Part shown: in pieces, positions 29,358 to 38,058 of the stretch
Layout: the number at the start of each line of letters is the position of its first letter
Position numbering within the stretch: position 1 is the stretch's first letter
Origin: Actinoplanes sp. DH11
GTDB lineage: Bacteria; Actinomycetota; Actinomycetes; Mycobacteriales; Micromonosporaceae
Assembly: GCF_020873875.1 (NCBI RefSeq)
Contig: NZ_JAHWGU010000005.1
Coordinates: forward strand, 248,001 to 312,000
Direction: 5' to 3'
Length of the DNA stretch: 64,000 bases
The notes under the pieces: model-generated
What the model was told of the DNA's origin: nothing
Seen by the model: the letters and a program-made list of their open reading frames with translations, nothing else
Databases searched by the model: none
Position numbers and translations under genes: made by a program

Positions 29358-29423
29358 GGCCAGCCGGCGGAGTTCCGGCGGCTGGCCCAGCCGGCTAGCG
29401 GCGGCCCAGCCGGCTAGCGGCGG
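29358..29423. repeat. Hairpin and 19-bp repeats at a convergent junction
   Basis: GGCCAGCCG (29358-29366) pairs with CGGCTGGCC (29379-29387). Then two exact 19-bp units starting CCCAGCCGGCTAGCGGCGG (29386 and 29405) and a partial third run into the 3' end (stop at 29414) of the carboxypeptidase gene. The hairpin can serve as terminator for both genes. Confidence 0.75.
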
Positions 29424-30766
29424 CCCAGTCGGCGGCGGCGTCGCTGGGTGAGCAGCAGCAGGAGCGGGGCGAGCGCGAGCAGCACGGCGACCGAGAGCGC
29501 GGCCACCACCGACAGCCCGCGCGGCGCCTCCTTCTGCTGCGCTGCCGCGTCCGGCACGGCGGGGGCCGTCGCCGCCGTCTCCGGCTCCGCGGGCGCCTCG
29601 GTCCGGCCGGCCTCCTCGGGCGTGACGAGGTTGCCGACCGCGCTGCCCTTCGGCAGCGAGAAGCCCCAGTCGAGCAGTGCGGCGCCCTGCTCCCAGCCGC
29701 GCATCGGGCGGGCCTCGGCGCCGAGCAGGGTGGCGACCAACCGGCGCCCGTCGCGTTGCGCCGCGCCGACGTAACTGTGCCGGGCCAGCGTGGTGAAGCC
29801 GGTCTTGCCGCCCAGCGCGCCCGGGTAGTTGTAGATCAGCTTGTTCTCGTTCTGGAACTGGAAACCGCCGGCCTTCGGTTTCTTCTGCGCCGGCATGTTC
29901 GCGCTCCGGGTCAGCGCGTACTTGCGGAAGTCCGCACTGGCGAAGCAGACCCGTGCGATGAGCGCCAGGTCGTACGCGCTGGTGAACTGACCGGGACCGT
30001 CCAGCCCGGACGGTGTGACGGCGTGCGTCTGGTACGCACCGAGCCGCTCGGCCAGCGCGTTCATCTCCCCGACGGTTTTGGCGACGCCGTCCGTCCCGCC
30101 GCCACCGGCCATCCGGGCCAGGGCGTTGGCCGCGTCGTTGCCGGAGTTGAGCAGCAGTCCCAGCCACAGCGTGGAGACCGGGTACTTCCCGCCGACCACC
30201 ATGCCCACCGCCGAACTGCCCGGTTCGATGTCCAGGTCACTGCGGGTGGCGGTGATCTGCTGCTTCGGGTCGAGGTCGTCGATCGCGGTGGCCGCCAGCA
30301 GCATCTTCTGCACGCTGGCCGGGGTCTGGTGCACGTGCGGCCCGCACGCGCCGAGCACCTCACCGGTGTCCAGGTCGGCGACGAGCCACGTGGTGGCGGT
30401 AAGGGCGGGCGGTGCTGGGCTGCCGTCCGGGACGATCAGGCCACGGGTGGCGAGGTCTTCGCCGCCGACGACCAGGTGTTCGGCGTTCGCCGCTGGCGGG
30501 GTGGGGCGCGGCGGGGCGCTGGGCTTCGCCACCTTCGGCTTGGGGCAGGGTATTTCGGCCCGGGCCGCCGAAAGAGCCAGGCCGGTCCGGGAAAGTGCCG
30601 TGCCGGTCCCGGAAAGAGCCGGGCCGGTCCCGGAAACGGCGGGGCCGGTGCGGGAAAGGGCGGGGACCGCCCCGGAAAGTGCCGGGCCGGCCGGGGAAAG
30701 GGATGCCGAAGCGGGAACCGGGGTGAGCAGAAGGACCGTCGCGCTCAGGGACGCAAAGATCTTCAC
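29414..30766 (-). CDS. Secreted D-alanyl-D-alanine carboxypeptidase (peptidase S11)
   Basis: A 450-residue exported, C-terminally anchored penicillin-binding protein that trims peptidoglycan stem peptides. It has a signal peptide (IFASLSATVLLLTPVPASA), then a linker of about six 7-residue repeats of xALSxTG type (21-bp repeats in DNA, about 30570-30700). The catalytic SVQK has Ser151/Lys154, with SGN (Ser208-Asn210) and KTG (Lys321). An Ala/Glu-rich stretch, a membrane helix and an arginine-rich end (RRRRRLGRR) follow. The GTG at 30766 overlaps the upstream stop as GTGA; a TTG two codons earlier is also possible. Confidence 0.92.
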   Translation of the reverse strand: MKIFASLSATVLLLTPVPASASLSPAGPALSGAVPALSRTGPAVSGTGPALSGTGTALSRTGLALSAARAEIPCPKPKVAKPSAPPRPTPPAANAEHLVVGGEDLATRGLIVPDGSPAPPALTATTWLVADLDTGEVLGACGPHVHQTPASVQKMLLAATAIDDLDPKQQITATRSDLDIEPGSSAVGMVVGGKYPVSTLWLGLLLNSGNDAANALARMAGGGGTDGVAKTVGEMNALAERLGAYQTHAVTPSGLDGPGQFTSAYDLALIARVCFASADFRKYALTRSANMPAQKKPKAGGFQFQNENKLIYNYPGALGGKTGFTTLARHSYVGAAQRDGRRLVATLLGAEARPMRGWEQGAALLDWGFSLPKGSAVGNLVTPEEAGRTEAPAEPETAATAPAVPDAAAQQKEAPRGLSVVAALSVAVLLALAPLLLLLTQRRRRRLGRR

Positions 30767-31194
30767 GGCCAACGTGCTCCCGCCTCCAGGCGTCGATCGA
30801 GCAATTGCTTCAACGGGACCGGTTCGCCGTCGCCGCCGCCCGCACCGACGATCAGCCGGGGCCGGCTGGGGGAGAGGTCGGCGCCGGTGAACCGGGCGCG
30901 CAGCGACGGCGGAACGGTGAGGATGTAGTACTCCCCGTCCTCGCCGACGGCCACCGAGCGGTTCGATTTCAGGTACCACCCGCGGAGGTGCGTCTTGTAG
31001 GTCGCCCGGCCGTCGAGGGCCCGCGCGACGAGCGGGTGCGGCTCGAGCCCGCGCTCGGCGGCCTGGACGACGAACGTGTCGAGCAGTGCCGACGCCTGCC
31101 GTGCCTCCGCCGCGCGCTCCGCCTCGAGGGCTGCCGCGCGACCGGCCGCGGCCAGCCTCTGCTGCTCCCGCCAGGCGACGTGCTCGTCCTGCAT
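30763..31194 (-). CDS. Conserved actinobacterial protein of unknown function (143 aa)
   Basis: An N-terminal charged Ala/Arg/Glu helix (residues 1-45) is followed by a compact alpha+beta region (LEPHPLVARALDGRATYKTHLRGWYLKSNRSVAVGEDGEYYILTVP) ending in a Gly-rich segment. It looks like a small nucleic-acid- or ligand-binding domain, but I do not recognise the family. The ATG at 31194 is chosen. It is translationally coupled to the carboxypeptidase by a 4-base overlap and divergent from lsr2. Confidence 0.7.
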   Translation of the reverse strand: MQDEHVAWREQQRLAAAGRAAALEAERAAEARQASALLDTFVVQAAERGLEPHPLVARALDGRATYKTHLRGWYLKSNRSVAVGEDGEYYILTVPPSLRARFTGADLSPSRPRLIVGAGGGDGEPVPLKQLLDRRLEAGARWP

Positions 31195-31384
31195 GGCGCA
31201 GACCCTAACGCGCGGGGCGGGGCTGCGGTCAACCGGGCTTTGCGGGATTCGCCCGCCAAATCCCGGCGTCTCTATTCGGTAAAGAAGGACGGAAAGAATT
31301 GCCGGATCGCGGCGAGGAGTTGCGCAGTGAGCCGGTTGCGCGCGAGACTGGGCGCGGTTGATTAATATTCTCTCGGGAGTCGTT

Positions 31385-31735
31385 ATGGCGCGGCAGGTAA
31401 TCACCACCCTGATCGACGATCTGGACGGCAAGAAGGCGGATCGGACGGTCGAGTTCAGTCTCGACGGCGTCAGCTACACGATCGACCTTTCCGAGGCCAA
31501 TGCCGGAAAGCTGCGGAAGGCGCTGGATCCGTACATCACGGCCGGCACCCGGTTGGGCCGGACGACCGGCGGTCGTATCCCGTCGCGGGCAGCGGCGCCC
31601 GCGCGCACGGCCGGTTCGCGCGACGAGAACCGCTTGATCCGTGAGTGGGCGATCCGGAACGGGCACAAAATCTCCGAGCGCGGCCGCATTCCGCAGGAGG
31701 TAAGCAACGCGTACCGGGCGGCCAACGGCCGCTGA
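31385..31735 (+). CDS. lsr2: Lsr2 nucleoid-associated xenogeneic silencer
   Basis: A 116-residue DNA-bridging protein that silences AT-rich, often acquired, DNA. The N-terminal dimerisation domain (MARQVITTLIDDLDGKKADRTV, FSLDGVSYTIDLSEANA) and the C-terminal DNA-binding domain (IREWAIRNGHKISERGRIP, with the AT-hook-like RGR) are both intact, joined by an Arg/Ala linker. The ATG at 31385 has GGGAG upstream. It lies in its own transcription unit downstream of a relatively AT-rich stretch (TTAATATTC near 31361) that may hold its promoter. Confidence 0.96.
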   Translation: MARQVITTLIDDLDGKKADRTVEFSLDGVSYTIDLSEANAGKLRKALDPYITAGTRLGRTTGGRIPSRAAAPARTAGSRDENRLIREWAIRNGHKISERGRIPQEVSNAYRAANGR

Positions 31736-31746
31736 TTCACCCCACG

Positions 31747-31780
31747 ATGCTGTGCCGGTGCCGCGCCATCGGCACAGCAT
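31747..31780. terminator. Terminator between lsr2 and the LLM oxidoreductase
   Basis: ATGCTGTGCCG (31747-31757) and CGGCACAGCAT (31770-31780) pair exactly with a 12-base loop, 11 bases after the lsr2 stop, between convergent genes. Confidence 0.75.
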
Positions 31781-31836
31781 GCGTGAGAAATCCCACTCGG
31801 TGCGTCCGAATTGGACAGAACGTGCCCGGAAACGGC

Positions 31837-32718
31837 TTACGGGAAACGGATGCCCGGAAGCTCCGCCGCGACCGCTTCGAGCACCTTCTCGTCGCCCGCG
31901 TACCAGCTGGACTCCCGTGGCCAATGCGTGATCACATCGGTGAATCCGAGCTCCCTGGCCCGCCCGGCCGCGTCGACAAACGCGTCCACGCTGCTCAATG
32001 AGTAAACGGGCGACGAGTCGAGGTTGAGGTAACGGTCCACCGCGTCCGACGGCCGCCCGGTGGCGACCAGCGCCGCGTCGAACCGGTCCCGGATCTCGGT
32101 GACCGAGGCCCACCATTCGTCGGCGGTCTCGCATCCCTGCGCGCCGGTGGTGACCCAGCCCTGACCGTGCCGCGCGGCCAGCCGCAGCGCCCGCGGCCCG
32201 TTGGCGGCGATCACGAACGGCGGCCGCGGCTCCTGCACCGGCCCGGGAATGCTGCGGGCGTCGACGGCCGCGTAGTGCGACCCGGTCCACGTAGTGGCCG
32301 GGTTGCGCAGGATCGTGTCGAAAAGTTCGAGGAACTCGGTGAACCGGTCGACCCGTTCGCGCGGGGTCAGCTCAGGCCGGCCGAGCACCGCCGAGTCGAA
32401 ACCGGTGCCGCCGGCGCCGAGACCGAGCAGCAGCCGGCCGCCGGAGATGTCGTCGAGCGCGAGCGCCTCCCGGGCGAAGTGGACCGGGTGCCGGAAGTTG
32501 GGCGACGCCACGTAGGTGCCGAGCCGGATCCGCTCGGTCACCGTGGCCGCGGCGGTGAGCGTCGGCACCGCGTCGAACCACGGGCCGTCGGCGAGGTCAC
32601 GCCAGCCGAGGTGGTCGTAGGTCCAGGCGTGGTCGAAGCCGTACTCCTCGGCGAGGCGCCAGCGGCCCCGGGCCTCGGACCAGCGGCGGTCAGGAAGGAT
32701 CACGATGCCGATACGCAC
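31837..32718 (-). CDS. LLM-class F420-dependent oxidoreductase
   Basis: A 293-residue luciferase-like monooxygenase-fold protein of the F420-binding kind. Family marks are the N-terminal MRIGIVILPD, YGFDHAWTYDHLGW, LGTYVASPNFRHPVHFARE, DDISGGRLLLGLGAGG and GWVTTGAQG. The substrate is unknown. It lies upstream-to-downstream with the MarR-type gene (22-base gap, same strand) and may be controlled by it. Confidence 0.88.
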   Translation of the reverse strand: MRIGIVILPDRRWSEARGRWRLAEEYGFDHAWTYDHLGWRDLADGPWFDAVPTLTAAATVTERIRLGTYVASPNFRHPVHFAREALALDDISGGRLLLGLGAGGTGFDSAVLGRPELTPRERVDRFTEFLELFDTILRNPATTWTGSHYAAVDARSIPGPVQEPRPPFVIAANGPRALRLAARHGQGWVTTGAQGCETADEWWASVTEIRDRFDAALVATGRPSDAVDRYLNLDSSPVYSLSSVDAFVDAAGRARELGFTDVITHWPRESSWYAGDEKVLEAVAAELPGIRFP

Positions 32719-32740
32719 CGGGGAAGGTTACCTCCCCTGG

Positions 32741-33205
32741 TCAGGCCGACCGCAGGCCGCCGTCCGCCTCCTCGGCGCCGGGCCCGGCGGCCACCTCGAA
32801 GGACTGCAGGGCCCGCAGCAGGTCCTGTCGCGCCGACGCCGGCATCCGATCGAGGACCTCGGCGAGCGCCTGCCGGCGGCGGGACCGCAGATCGGCCAGG
32901 AGCCGCCGGGACGCCGGGGTGAGCAGCAGCCGGACCTCGCGGCGGTCCCGCGGGTCGGCGACCCGGCGCAGCAGGCCGGTCGCCTCCAGCCGGTCGCAGA
33001 GCCGGCTGGCCGAGGATGGTACGACGTCGAGGGCCTCGGCCAGGCGGCTCATGTTGGTGTGCCGGTTGCCGGCCACGATGGTGAGCACCCGCAACTGGGC
33101 CGGCGGCACCATCGGACTCATGGCGGAGCGGGCCCGTTCCAGGACAGCCGCCAGCGCCTCGGCCGATGCCTCGACGGCGGCGGCAAGTTCGATGGCGCGT
33201 TCCAT
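32741..33205 (-). CDS. MarR-family transcriptional regulator
   Basis: A 154-residue winged-helix regulator. The recognition helix region is RLAEALDVVPSSASRLCDRLEATGLL and the wing is RRVADPRDRREVRLLLT. Helical dimerisation ends flank it. The ATG at 33205 gives the normal length. The frame is open further upstream. It probably regulates the oxidoreductase gene that follows or its own promoter; the ligand is unknown. Confidence 0.88.
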   Translation of the reverse strand: MERAIELAAAVEASAEALAAVLERARSAMSPMVPPAQLRVLTIVAGNRHTNMSRLAEALDVVPSSASRLCDRLEATGLLRRVADPRDRREVRLLLTPASRRLLADLRSRRRQALAEVLDRMPASARQDLLRALQSFEVAAGPGAEEADGGLRSA

Positions 33206-33281
33206 GACGATCCCCGTTGTAGAAGGTCGCGGACCAGTCAGTCTGCACCCCATACCCGTTCGGGCGGTAGCCGAACCGGGC

Positions 33282-34424
33282 TCAGCGCCGCCAGTCCACG
33301 CAGACCGTCACGGCGTCATCCTCGGAGTCGGCGCCGGCGTGGTAGTCGCGCAGACTTCGCATCACGGTACCGATCGCCTCGGTGGCGGGCTGCAACCGTG
33401 TCCGCCGAATGGCGCTGAGCAGCGCGGACTCCCCGAACGGGGACCGGCCGCCGGGCATCGCGGCGTGCACGCCGTCGCTGACCACGAGCATCCGGTCGCC
33501 CGGTTCCAGGCGGAATCGCTGGATCTCGTAGTGGGCTTCGGGGAACATCCCGAACGGCAGTTGCTGCTCCAGTGTGACTGGTTCCACCTCGGGGCCGCGG
33601 GCGATCAGGCAGCGCGGTGAGCCGGCGTCGACCGCGTCGACCTGCCCGCCGACCAGGTCGATCTCGAGCAGCAGGGTGGACACGTGGGCGGCGCCGCCGC
33701 GGCGGTCGTGCACCGCGTCCGAGGCCAGTTCGGCCTGCTCGACGATGTCGGCCCCGGCGCGGCGGGCGTTGCGCATGGCGTTCACGGCGACCGTGGTCAG
33801 CAGGGCCGACTCGAGCCCGTCACCGAACCCGTTGAGCACCGTCACGGTGAGGCGGTCGTCGTCCAGCGCCCAGTCGAAGTGGTCGCCCCGGACGTCGTAC
33901 GCCGGCTCGAGCAATCCCGCGACCAGGAACCGCTCGTCGCCGAGGGACCGTCCGGGCAGCAGCTCCCACTGAAGTTCGGCGGCCATGGTGAGGCGGTCGC
34001 GGCGCTGTGCCCGGCGGTACCGGTCGGTGCTGGTGGCGGCGGCGCGCAGGGCGGTGGACAGCTCGTCGGCGGCGAAATGCAACTGCTCGGCGAGCTCCGG
34101 CTCCGGCCGTGCCGGCAGTTCCAGGCGCAGCACCCCGACCCGTTCACCCCAGCTGTTCAGCGGCAGGTACATCCGGGTCGTGCCGCCCGCGGTCGTCTCG
34201 CTGCCGGCCCACTGGCTGCCGAGGCAGCGCAGCGCCGCCGGATCGACGTCCGCCGTCTCGTCGGACAGCAGCGGCCGGAGACCGCTCAGGGTGAGGTCCG
34301 CGACGTACACCTCCACCGGGTCGGCATCGAAGTGGCGGCGCAGATGTTCGGCTGCCACTTCGGGCAGGCGATCCGGCGAGGCGGCTCGCAGGAGCACGCC
34401 CAGGGGGACCGGTTGATCGGACAT
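33282..34424 (-). CDS. SpoIIE/RsbU-type PP2C serine phosphatase
   Basis: A 380-residue protein. Residues 1-130 look like a degenerate GAF-type sensor (PLGVLLRAASPDRLPEVAAEHLRRHF). Residues 150-378 form the SpoIIE phosphatase domain, with metal sites in YDVRGDHFDW, MLVVSDGVHAA and SEDDAVTVCV. Such enzymes dephosphorylate anti-anti-sigma proteins and so free sigma factors. The ATG at 34424 has GAGGAG upstream. An RsbW-like kinase gene lies just upstream on the same strand, which supports a partner-switching role. Confidence 0.88.
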   Translation of the reverse strand: MSDQPVPLGVLLRAASPDRLPEVAAEHLRRHFDADPVEVYVADLTLSGLRPLLSDETADVDPAALRCLGSQWAGSETTAGGTTRMYLPLNSWGERVGVLRLELPARPEPELAEQLHFAADELSTALRAAATSTDRYRRAQRRDRLTMAAELQWELLPGRSLGDERFLVAGLLEPAYDVRGDHFDWALDDDRLTVTVLNGFGDGLESALLTTVAVNAMRNARRAGADIVEQAELASDAVHDRRGGAAHVSTLLLEIDLVGGQVDAVDAGSPRCLIARGPEVEPVTLEQQLPFGMFPEAHYEIQRFRLEPGDRMLVVSDGVHAAMPGGRSPFGESALLSAIRRTRLQPATEAIGTVMRSLRDYHAGADSEDDAVTVCVDWRR

Positions 34425-34573
34425 TTCCACACTCCTCTCCGATGAGCCTGTGCACGGCGGTGGCGGGGTCCGCGTACGCGACACCCGGGCGACAAGTATT
34501 TGTTATACGGCAAGCATTGCGGCGCCGGACAGGCCACCGGCCCGTCCGGCCCGTCCGGCCCGTCCGCCTGCCG

Positions 34574-34972
34574 TCAGGCGAAGGACTTCTCGAAGTGGAT
34601 GAGACTTCCGGTGCGCGCACTCGACTGCATCCGCACGTTCTCGGCCAGCGCCCGGATCAGGAAAAGTCCCCGTCCCCGCTCGCTGCTGGACGCCGGGGAC
34701 GCGACGCTCGCCGCGGTGATGTCGAAGCCGGCACCCTGGTCGACCACGTCGATCGAGCAGCGGTCCTCGGCCACGTCGAGGTGGACCTCGAAGTTCTCCG
34801 CGCCGGCGGCGTGCTTCACCACGTTGGCGCACGCCTCGGTGAGCGCGATCTCCAGATCGCTGCCGGCCTGACGATCCACCCGCAGGTTCGTCAGCGCGCA
34901 TCGCAGCAGTCGGCGCACGGCGGGGACGCTGTCCACCTCGCGCGGCAGATTGAGCCGGACCGACATACGCAT
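34574..34972 (-). CDS. RsbW-like anti-sigma factor / serine kinase ATPase domain
   Basis: A 132-residue GHKL ATPase of the HATPase_c_2 type: N-box ALTEACANVVKHA, G1 DQGAGFD, G2 ERGRGLFLIRAL. Members bind a sigma factor or phosphorylate an anti-anti-sigma protein. No separate STAS-domain antagonist gene is in the window. It sits between a SpoIIE-type phosphatase (same strand) and a divergent sigma-GH128 fusion gene, 135 bases from the latter's start. Confidence 0.9.
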   Translation of the reverse strand: MRMSVRLNLPREVDSVPAVRRLLRCALTNLRVDRQAGSDLEIALTEACANVVKHAAGAENFEVHLDVAEDRCSIDVVDQGAGFDITAASVASPASSSERGRGLFLIRALAENVRMQSSARTGSLIHFEKSFA

Positions 34973-35107
34973 GCCCTACCTGTGCCCGATCACCGCTTCC
35001 GCTAATCGCCGGGCCCGGATGTGCTCCGGCGATTCGTGTTATCCATGGTCGGCGCGCCCGTCTCCCTATCCGGTGGACGTGCGGATGCACTAAGGAAAGG
35101 CGGGACC

Positions 35108-36973
35108 ATGGCTGAACAGCCCGACATCGCGACGGTGATCGCGGCGCGTGCCGGTGACCCGGCGGCCGTGGATCGGCTGGTGGCCGGTTATCTGCCGCTG
35201 GTCTACACCATCGTGGGCCGGGCCCTGGAAGGTCACGCCGACGTCGACGACGTGGTGCAGGAAGTCATGATCAGGGTGCTCCGCAACCTGGGCGAGCTGC
35301 GCGACCCTGAAGCGTTCCGCTCCTGGCTGGTGGCGATCACGGTGCGCCAGGTGCGGGAACGGTTCCGCACCCGGCAGAGCACCGGCGACGAACTGCTCGA
35401 CGCCGACCTGCGCGACCCGGGTGCCGACTTCACCGATCTGGCGATCACCCGCCTGGAACTCTCCGGCCAGCGCCGGGAGACCGCGGAGGCGACCCGCTGG
35501 CTGGACGAGGAATACCGTGAACTGCTCTCGCTGTGGTGGCTGGAAGCCTCCGGCGAACTCACCCGCGACGAGATCGTCGAGGCCACCGGGGTCGGCCGCC
35601 AGCACGCCGCGGTGCGCATCCAGCGGATGAAGGCACAACTCGAGACGGCCCGCGCGGTGGTCCGGGCCCTGCACCGGACACCCCGCTGCCCGGACCTGGC
35701 GACGCTTGTCACCGGCTGGGACGGCCGCCCCGGCGCGCTCTGGCGCAAACGCATCGCCCGGCACACCCGCGAATGCCGGCTCTGCGCACCCGCCTGGCAC
35801 GACCTGATCGCCGCCGAACGGCTCCTGGCGGGCATGGCGCTGGTGCCGCTGCCGCCGGCTTCGATCAAAGCCTTCGCGAGTACGGCCACCGCTCACACAA
35901 CCGCAGCGAAAACCGTCCCGGCACATCTCGCGGCGAAAACCGGCGGTTCCGTGCTGTCGAAGGTGCTCGCCGGGTTCGTCGTCGCCGGTGCGGTGGCCGG
36001 CGGCGGAGCGGCGGTCCTGGCGTCCCGCTCGCCCGAACCACCCGCTGCCGCGCCGGCGGCCCTGGTCATACCGGCCGTGACGTCCCCGGCTGCCTCCTCG
36101 ACGGCCTCGGTGCCGTCGTCGCCCGTACCCTCGCCGTCGCTCTCGGCCTCGCCCACCGCCTCCCGTGCCCCCGCCTCGAAAGCCCCCGCCTCGAAGCCGC
36201 CCGCCTCCCGCAAGGCTGCCGTCCCGGCCGCCGCCACCTCGGGCAAGAAGGGCGCGGCGGTCTGGAAGTTCGACGGCGTCAAGCCGGCCCTCGCCGACGT
36301 CGGCGCGTCCTGGTACTACTCGTGGTCACCGAACGACAACGAGGTGCCCGGCCCGGCCGGCGTGGAGTTCGTGCCGATGATCTGGGGGGCCGCGAACGTC
36401 ACCGGCGCCACTCTGAAGCAGGCGAAGGCCGAGGGCGACGACTGGCTGCTCGGCTTCAACGAACCCGACCTGGCCGAGCAGTCGAACATGACCGTCGAGG
36501 CCGCCCTGGACGCCTGGCCGCAACTGGAGGCGACCGGGATGAAACTGGTCAGCCCGGCGGTCGCGTTCGGCGGCGACACCGACGGCGGCTGGCTGGACCG
36601 CTTCATGACCGGTGCCGAGTCGCGGGGCCTGCGGGTCGACGCGATCGCCCTGCACTGGTACGGCTCCGACTTCAGCAAGGCCGCCGTGAACCAGTTCCTC
36701 GGCTACGTCGACGCGGTGCACGCCAAGTACGGCAAACCGATCTGGATCACCGAGTTCGGTCTGATCAATTTCGGCGGGTCCCCGAAGTACCCGAGCGACG
36801 CCCAGAAGGTCACCTTCATCAAGGGCGCCACGGCCGGGCTGGAGAAGCGCTCCCACGTCCAGCGGTACGCCTGGTTCGGGCTCCCCGCCGTCGGTGACAG
36901 CACCGACTTCGGCCTCTACCGGGACGGGCGGACACCGACCGAGGCCGGGAAGGCGTACCGGGCAGCAGGTTAG
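35108..36973 (+). CDS. ECF sigma factor fused to ZAS-like motif, membrane helix and GH128 glycosidase
   Basis: A 621-residue three-part protein. Residues 1-190 are an ECF sigma factor: region 2 with YTIVGRALEGHADVDDVVQEVMIRVLRN and region 4 with LTRDEIVEATGVGRQHAAVRIQRMK. Residues 205-250 carry HTRECRLC (His219, Cys223, Cys226), the Hx3Cx2C pattern of zinc anti-sigma domains. One membrane helix follows (about 286-306), then a Pro/Ser/Ala/Lys linker to 380. Residues 385-621 form a GH128 (Asl1-like) beta-1,3-glucanase domain with catalytic GFNEPD (Glu452) and WITEFG (Glu549). The sigma part would be inside and the glycosidase outside. The ATG at 35108 has AGGAAAGG upstream. Confidence 0.9.
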   Translation: MAEQPDIATVIAARAGDPAAVDRLVAGYLPLVYTIVGRALEGHADVDDVVQEVMIRVLRNLGELRDPEAFRSWLVAITVRQVRERFRTRQSTGDELLDADLRDPGADFTDLAITRLELSGQRRETAEATRWLDEEYRELLSLWWLEASGELTRDEIVEATGVGRQHAAVRIQRMKAQLETARAVVRALHRTPRCPDLATLVTGWDGRPGALWRKRIARHTRECRLCAPAWHDLIAAERLLAGMALVPLPPASIKAFASTATAHTTAAKTVPAHLAAKTGGSVLSKVLAGFVVAGAVAGGGAAVLASRSPEPPAAAPAALVIPAVTSPAASSTASVPSSPVPSPSLSASPTASRAPASKAPASKPPASRKAAVPAAATSGKKGAAVWKFDGVKPALADVGASWYYSWSPNDNEVPGPAGVEFVPMIWGAANVTGATLKQAKAEGDDWLLGFNEPDLAEQSNMTVEAALDAWPQLEATGMKLVSPAVAFGGDTDGGWLDRFMTGAESRGLRVDAIALHWYGSDFSKAAVNQFLGYVDAVHAKYGKPIWITEFGLINFGGSPKYPSDAQKVTFIKGATAGLEKRSHVQRYAWFGLPAVGDSTDFGLYRDGRTPTEAGKAYRAAG

Positions 36974-36983
36974 TCTTCGTTTC

Positions 36984-37982
36984 ATGATTCGGTTCGGATA
37001 CAAGGCGTCGGCCGAGCAGTTCGCGCCGGCTGAACTGCTCAAGTACGGGACACTCGCCGAAGAGCTGGGCTTCGACTCGGTCTTCGTCAGCGACCACCTG
37101 CAGCCGTGGCGGCACGACGGCGGCCACGCGCCCGCCGCGCTGCCGTGGCTGGGTGCGCTCGCCGCGCGTACCGAACGGGTGCTGATCGGCACCAGCGTGC
37201 TCACGCCCACGTTCCGCTACCACCCCGCCGTGGTCGCGCAGGCCTTCGCCACGCTCGGCTGCCTGGCACCGGGCCGCGCCATCCTCGGCGTCGGCTCCGG
37301 GGAATCGCTCAACGAGGTGCTGCTCGGCACCCGCTGGCCGGACGGCAAGGAACGCTTCGCCCGGCTCAAGGAGGCGGTCCTGCTGATCCAGAAGCTGTGG
37401 GCCGAGGACCGGGTCACGTACGAGGGGCAGTTCTACTCCACTGAGAACGCCACCATCTACGACAAGCCGGAAATCCCCGTCCCGATCTACATCGGCGCCT
37501 CCGGTCCCGCGGCGACCCGGCTCGCCGGCCGCATCGCCGACGGCTTCATCACCACCAGCGGCAAGGGCCACGCGCTCTACACCGACACCCTGCTCCCCGC
37601 CGTCACCGAGGGCGCCGAGAAGGCCGGCCGCAAGATCGACGACCTGGACCTGATGATCGAGGTGAAGGTCTCGTTCGACGACGACCTCGACCGGGCCCGC
37701 AACGACACCCACTACTGGGGTGCGCTGGCCCTGTCCCCCGACGAGAAGACCGGCGTCGAGGACCCGATCGAGATGCAGCGCCTCGCCGACGCCCTCCCGG
37801 TCGACCGCACCGCCAGCCGCTGGATCGTCTCCTCCGACCCGCAGGAACACGCCGCCAAGGTCGCCGAATACCTGGACATGGGCTTCAAGCACCTGGTCTT
37901 CCACGCGCCCGGGCCGGACCAGGAACGCTTCCTGCGCCTGTACTCCACCGAGGTGCTCCCGCTCCTGCGCAACCGCAGCTGA
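36984..37982 (+). CDS. fgd: F420-dependent glucose-6-phosphate dehydrogenase
   Basis: A 332-residue LLM-fold enzyme that oxidises glucose-6-phosphate to phosphogluconolactone and reduces coenzyme F420. It closely follows the mycobacterial Fgd pattern: YKASAEQFAPAELL, VSDHLQPWRHDGGHAP, IGTSVLTPTFRYHPAVVAQAF, GVGSGESLNEV, FITTSGKGHALY, DDPIEM and HLVFHAPGPDQ. The ATG at 36984 is 10 bases after the sigma-GH128 stop with no good ribosome site between, so translation may be coupled. It supplies reduced F420 for enzymes such as the LLM oxidoreductase nearby. Confidence 0.94.
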   Translation: MIRFGYKASAEQFAPAELLKYGTLAEELGFDSVFVSDHLQPWRHDGGHAPAALPWLGALAARTERVLIGTSVLTPTFRYHPAVVAQAFATLGCLAPGRAILGVGSGESLNEVLLGTRWPDGKERFARLKEAVLLIQKLWAEDRVTYEGQFYSTENATIYDKPEIPVPIYIGASGPAATRLAGRIADGFITTSGKGHALYTDTLLPAVTEGAEKAGRKIDDLDLMIEVKVSFDDDLDRARNDTHYWGALALSPDEKTGVEDPIEMQRLADALPVDRTASRWIVSSDPQEHAAKVAEYLDMGFKHLVFHAPGPDQERFLRLYSTEVLPLLRNRS

Positions 37983-38005
37983 GAGACCGCCCCACCCGCC
38001 CGAAC

Positions 38006-38035
38006 ACGGTGAGCCCCACACCCGGGGCTCACCGT
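38006..38035 (+). terminator. Intrinsic terminator of fgd
   Basis: ACGGTGAGCCCC (38006-38017) pairs with GGGGCTCACCGT (38024-38035), followed by CTGTTCTT, a weak T-run, 23 bases after the fgd stop. Confidence 0.8.
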
Positions 38036-38058
38036 CTGTTCTTCCCCACCCGGCAGCC

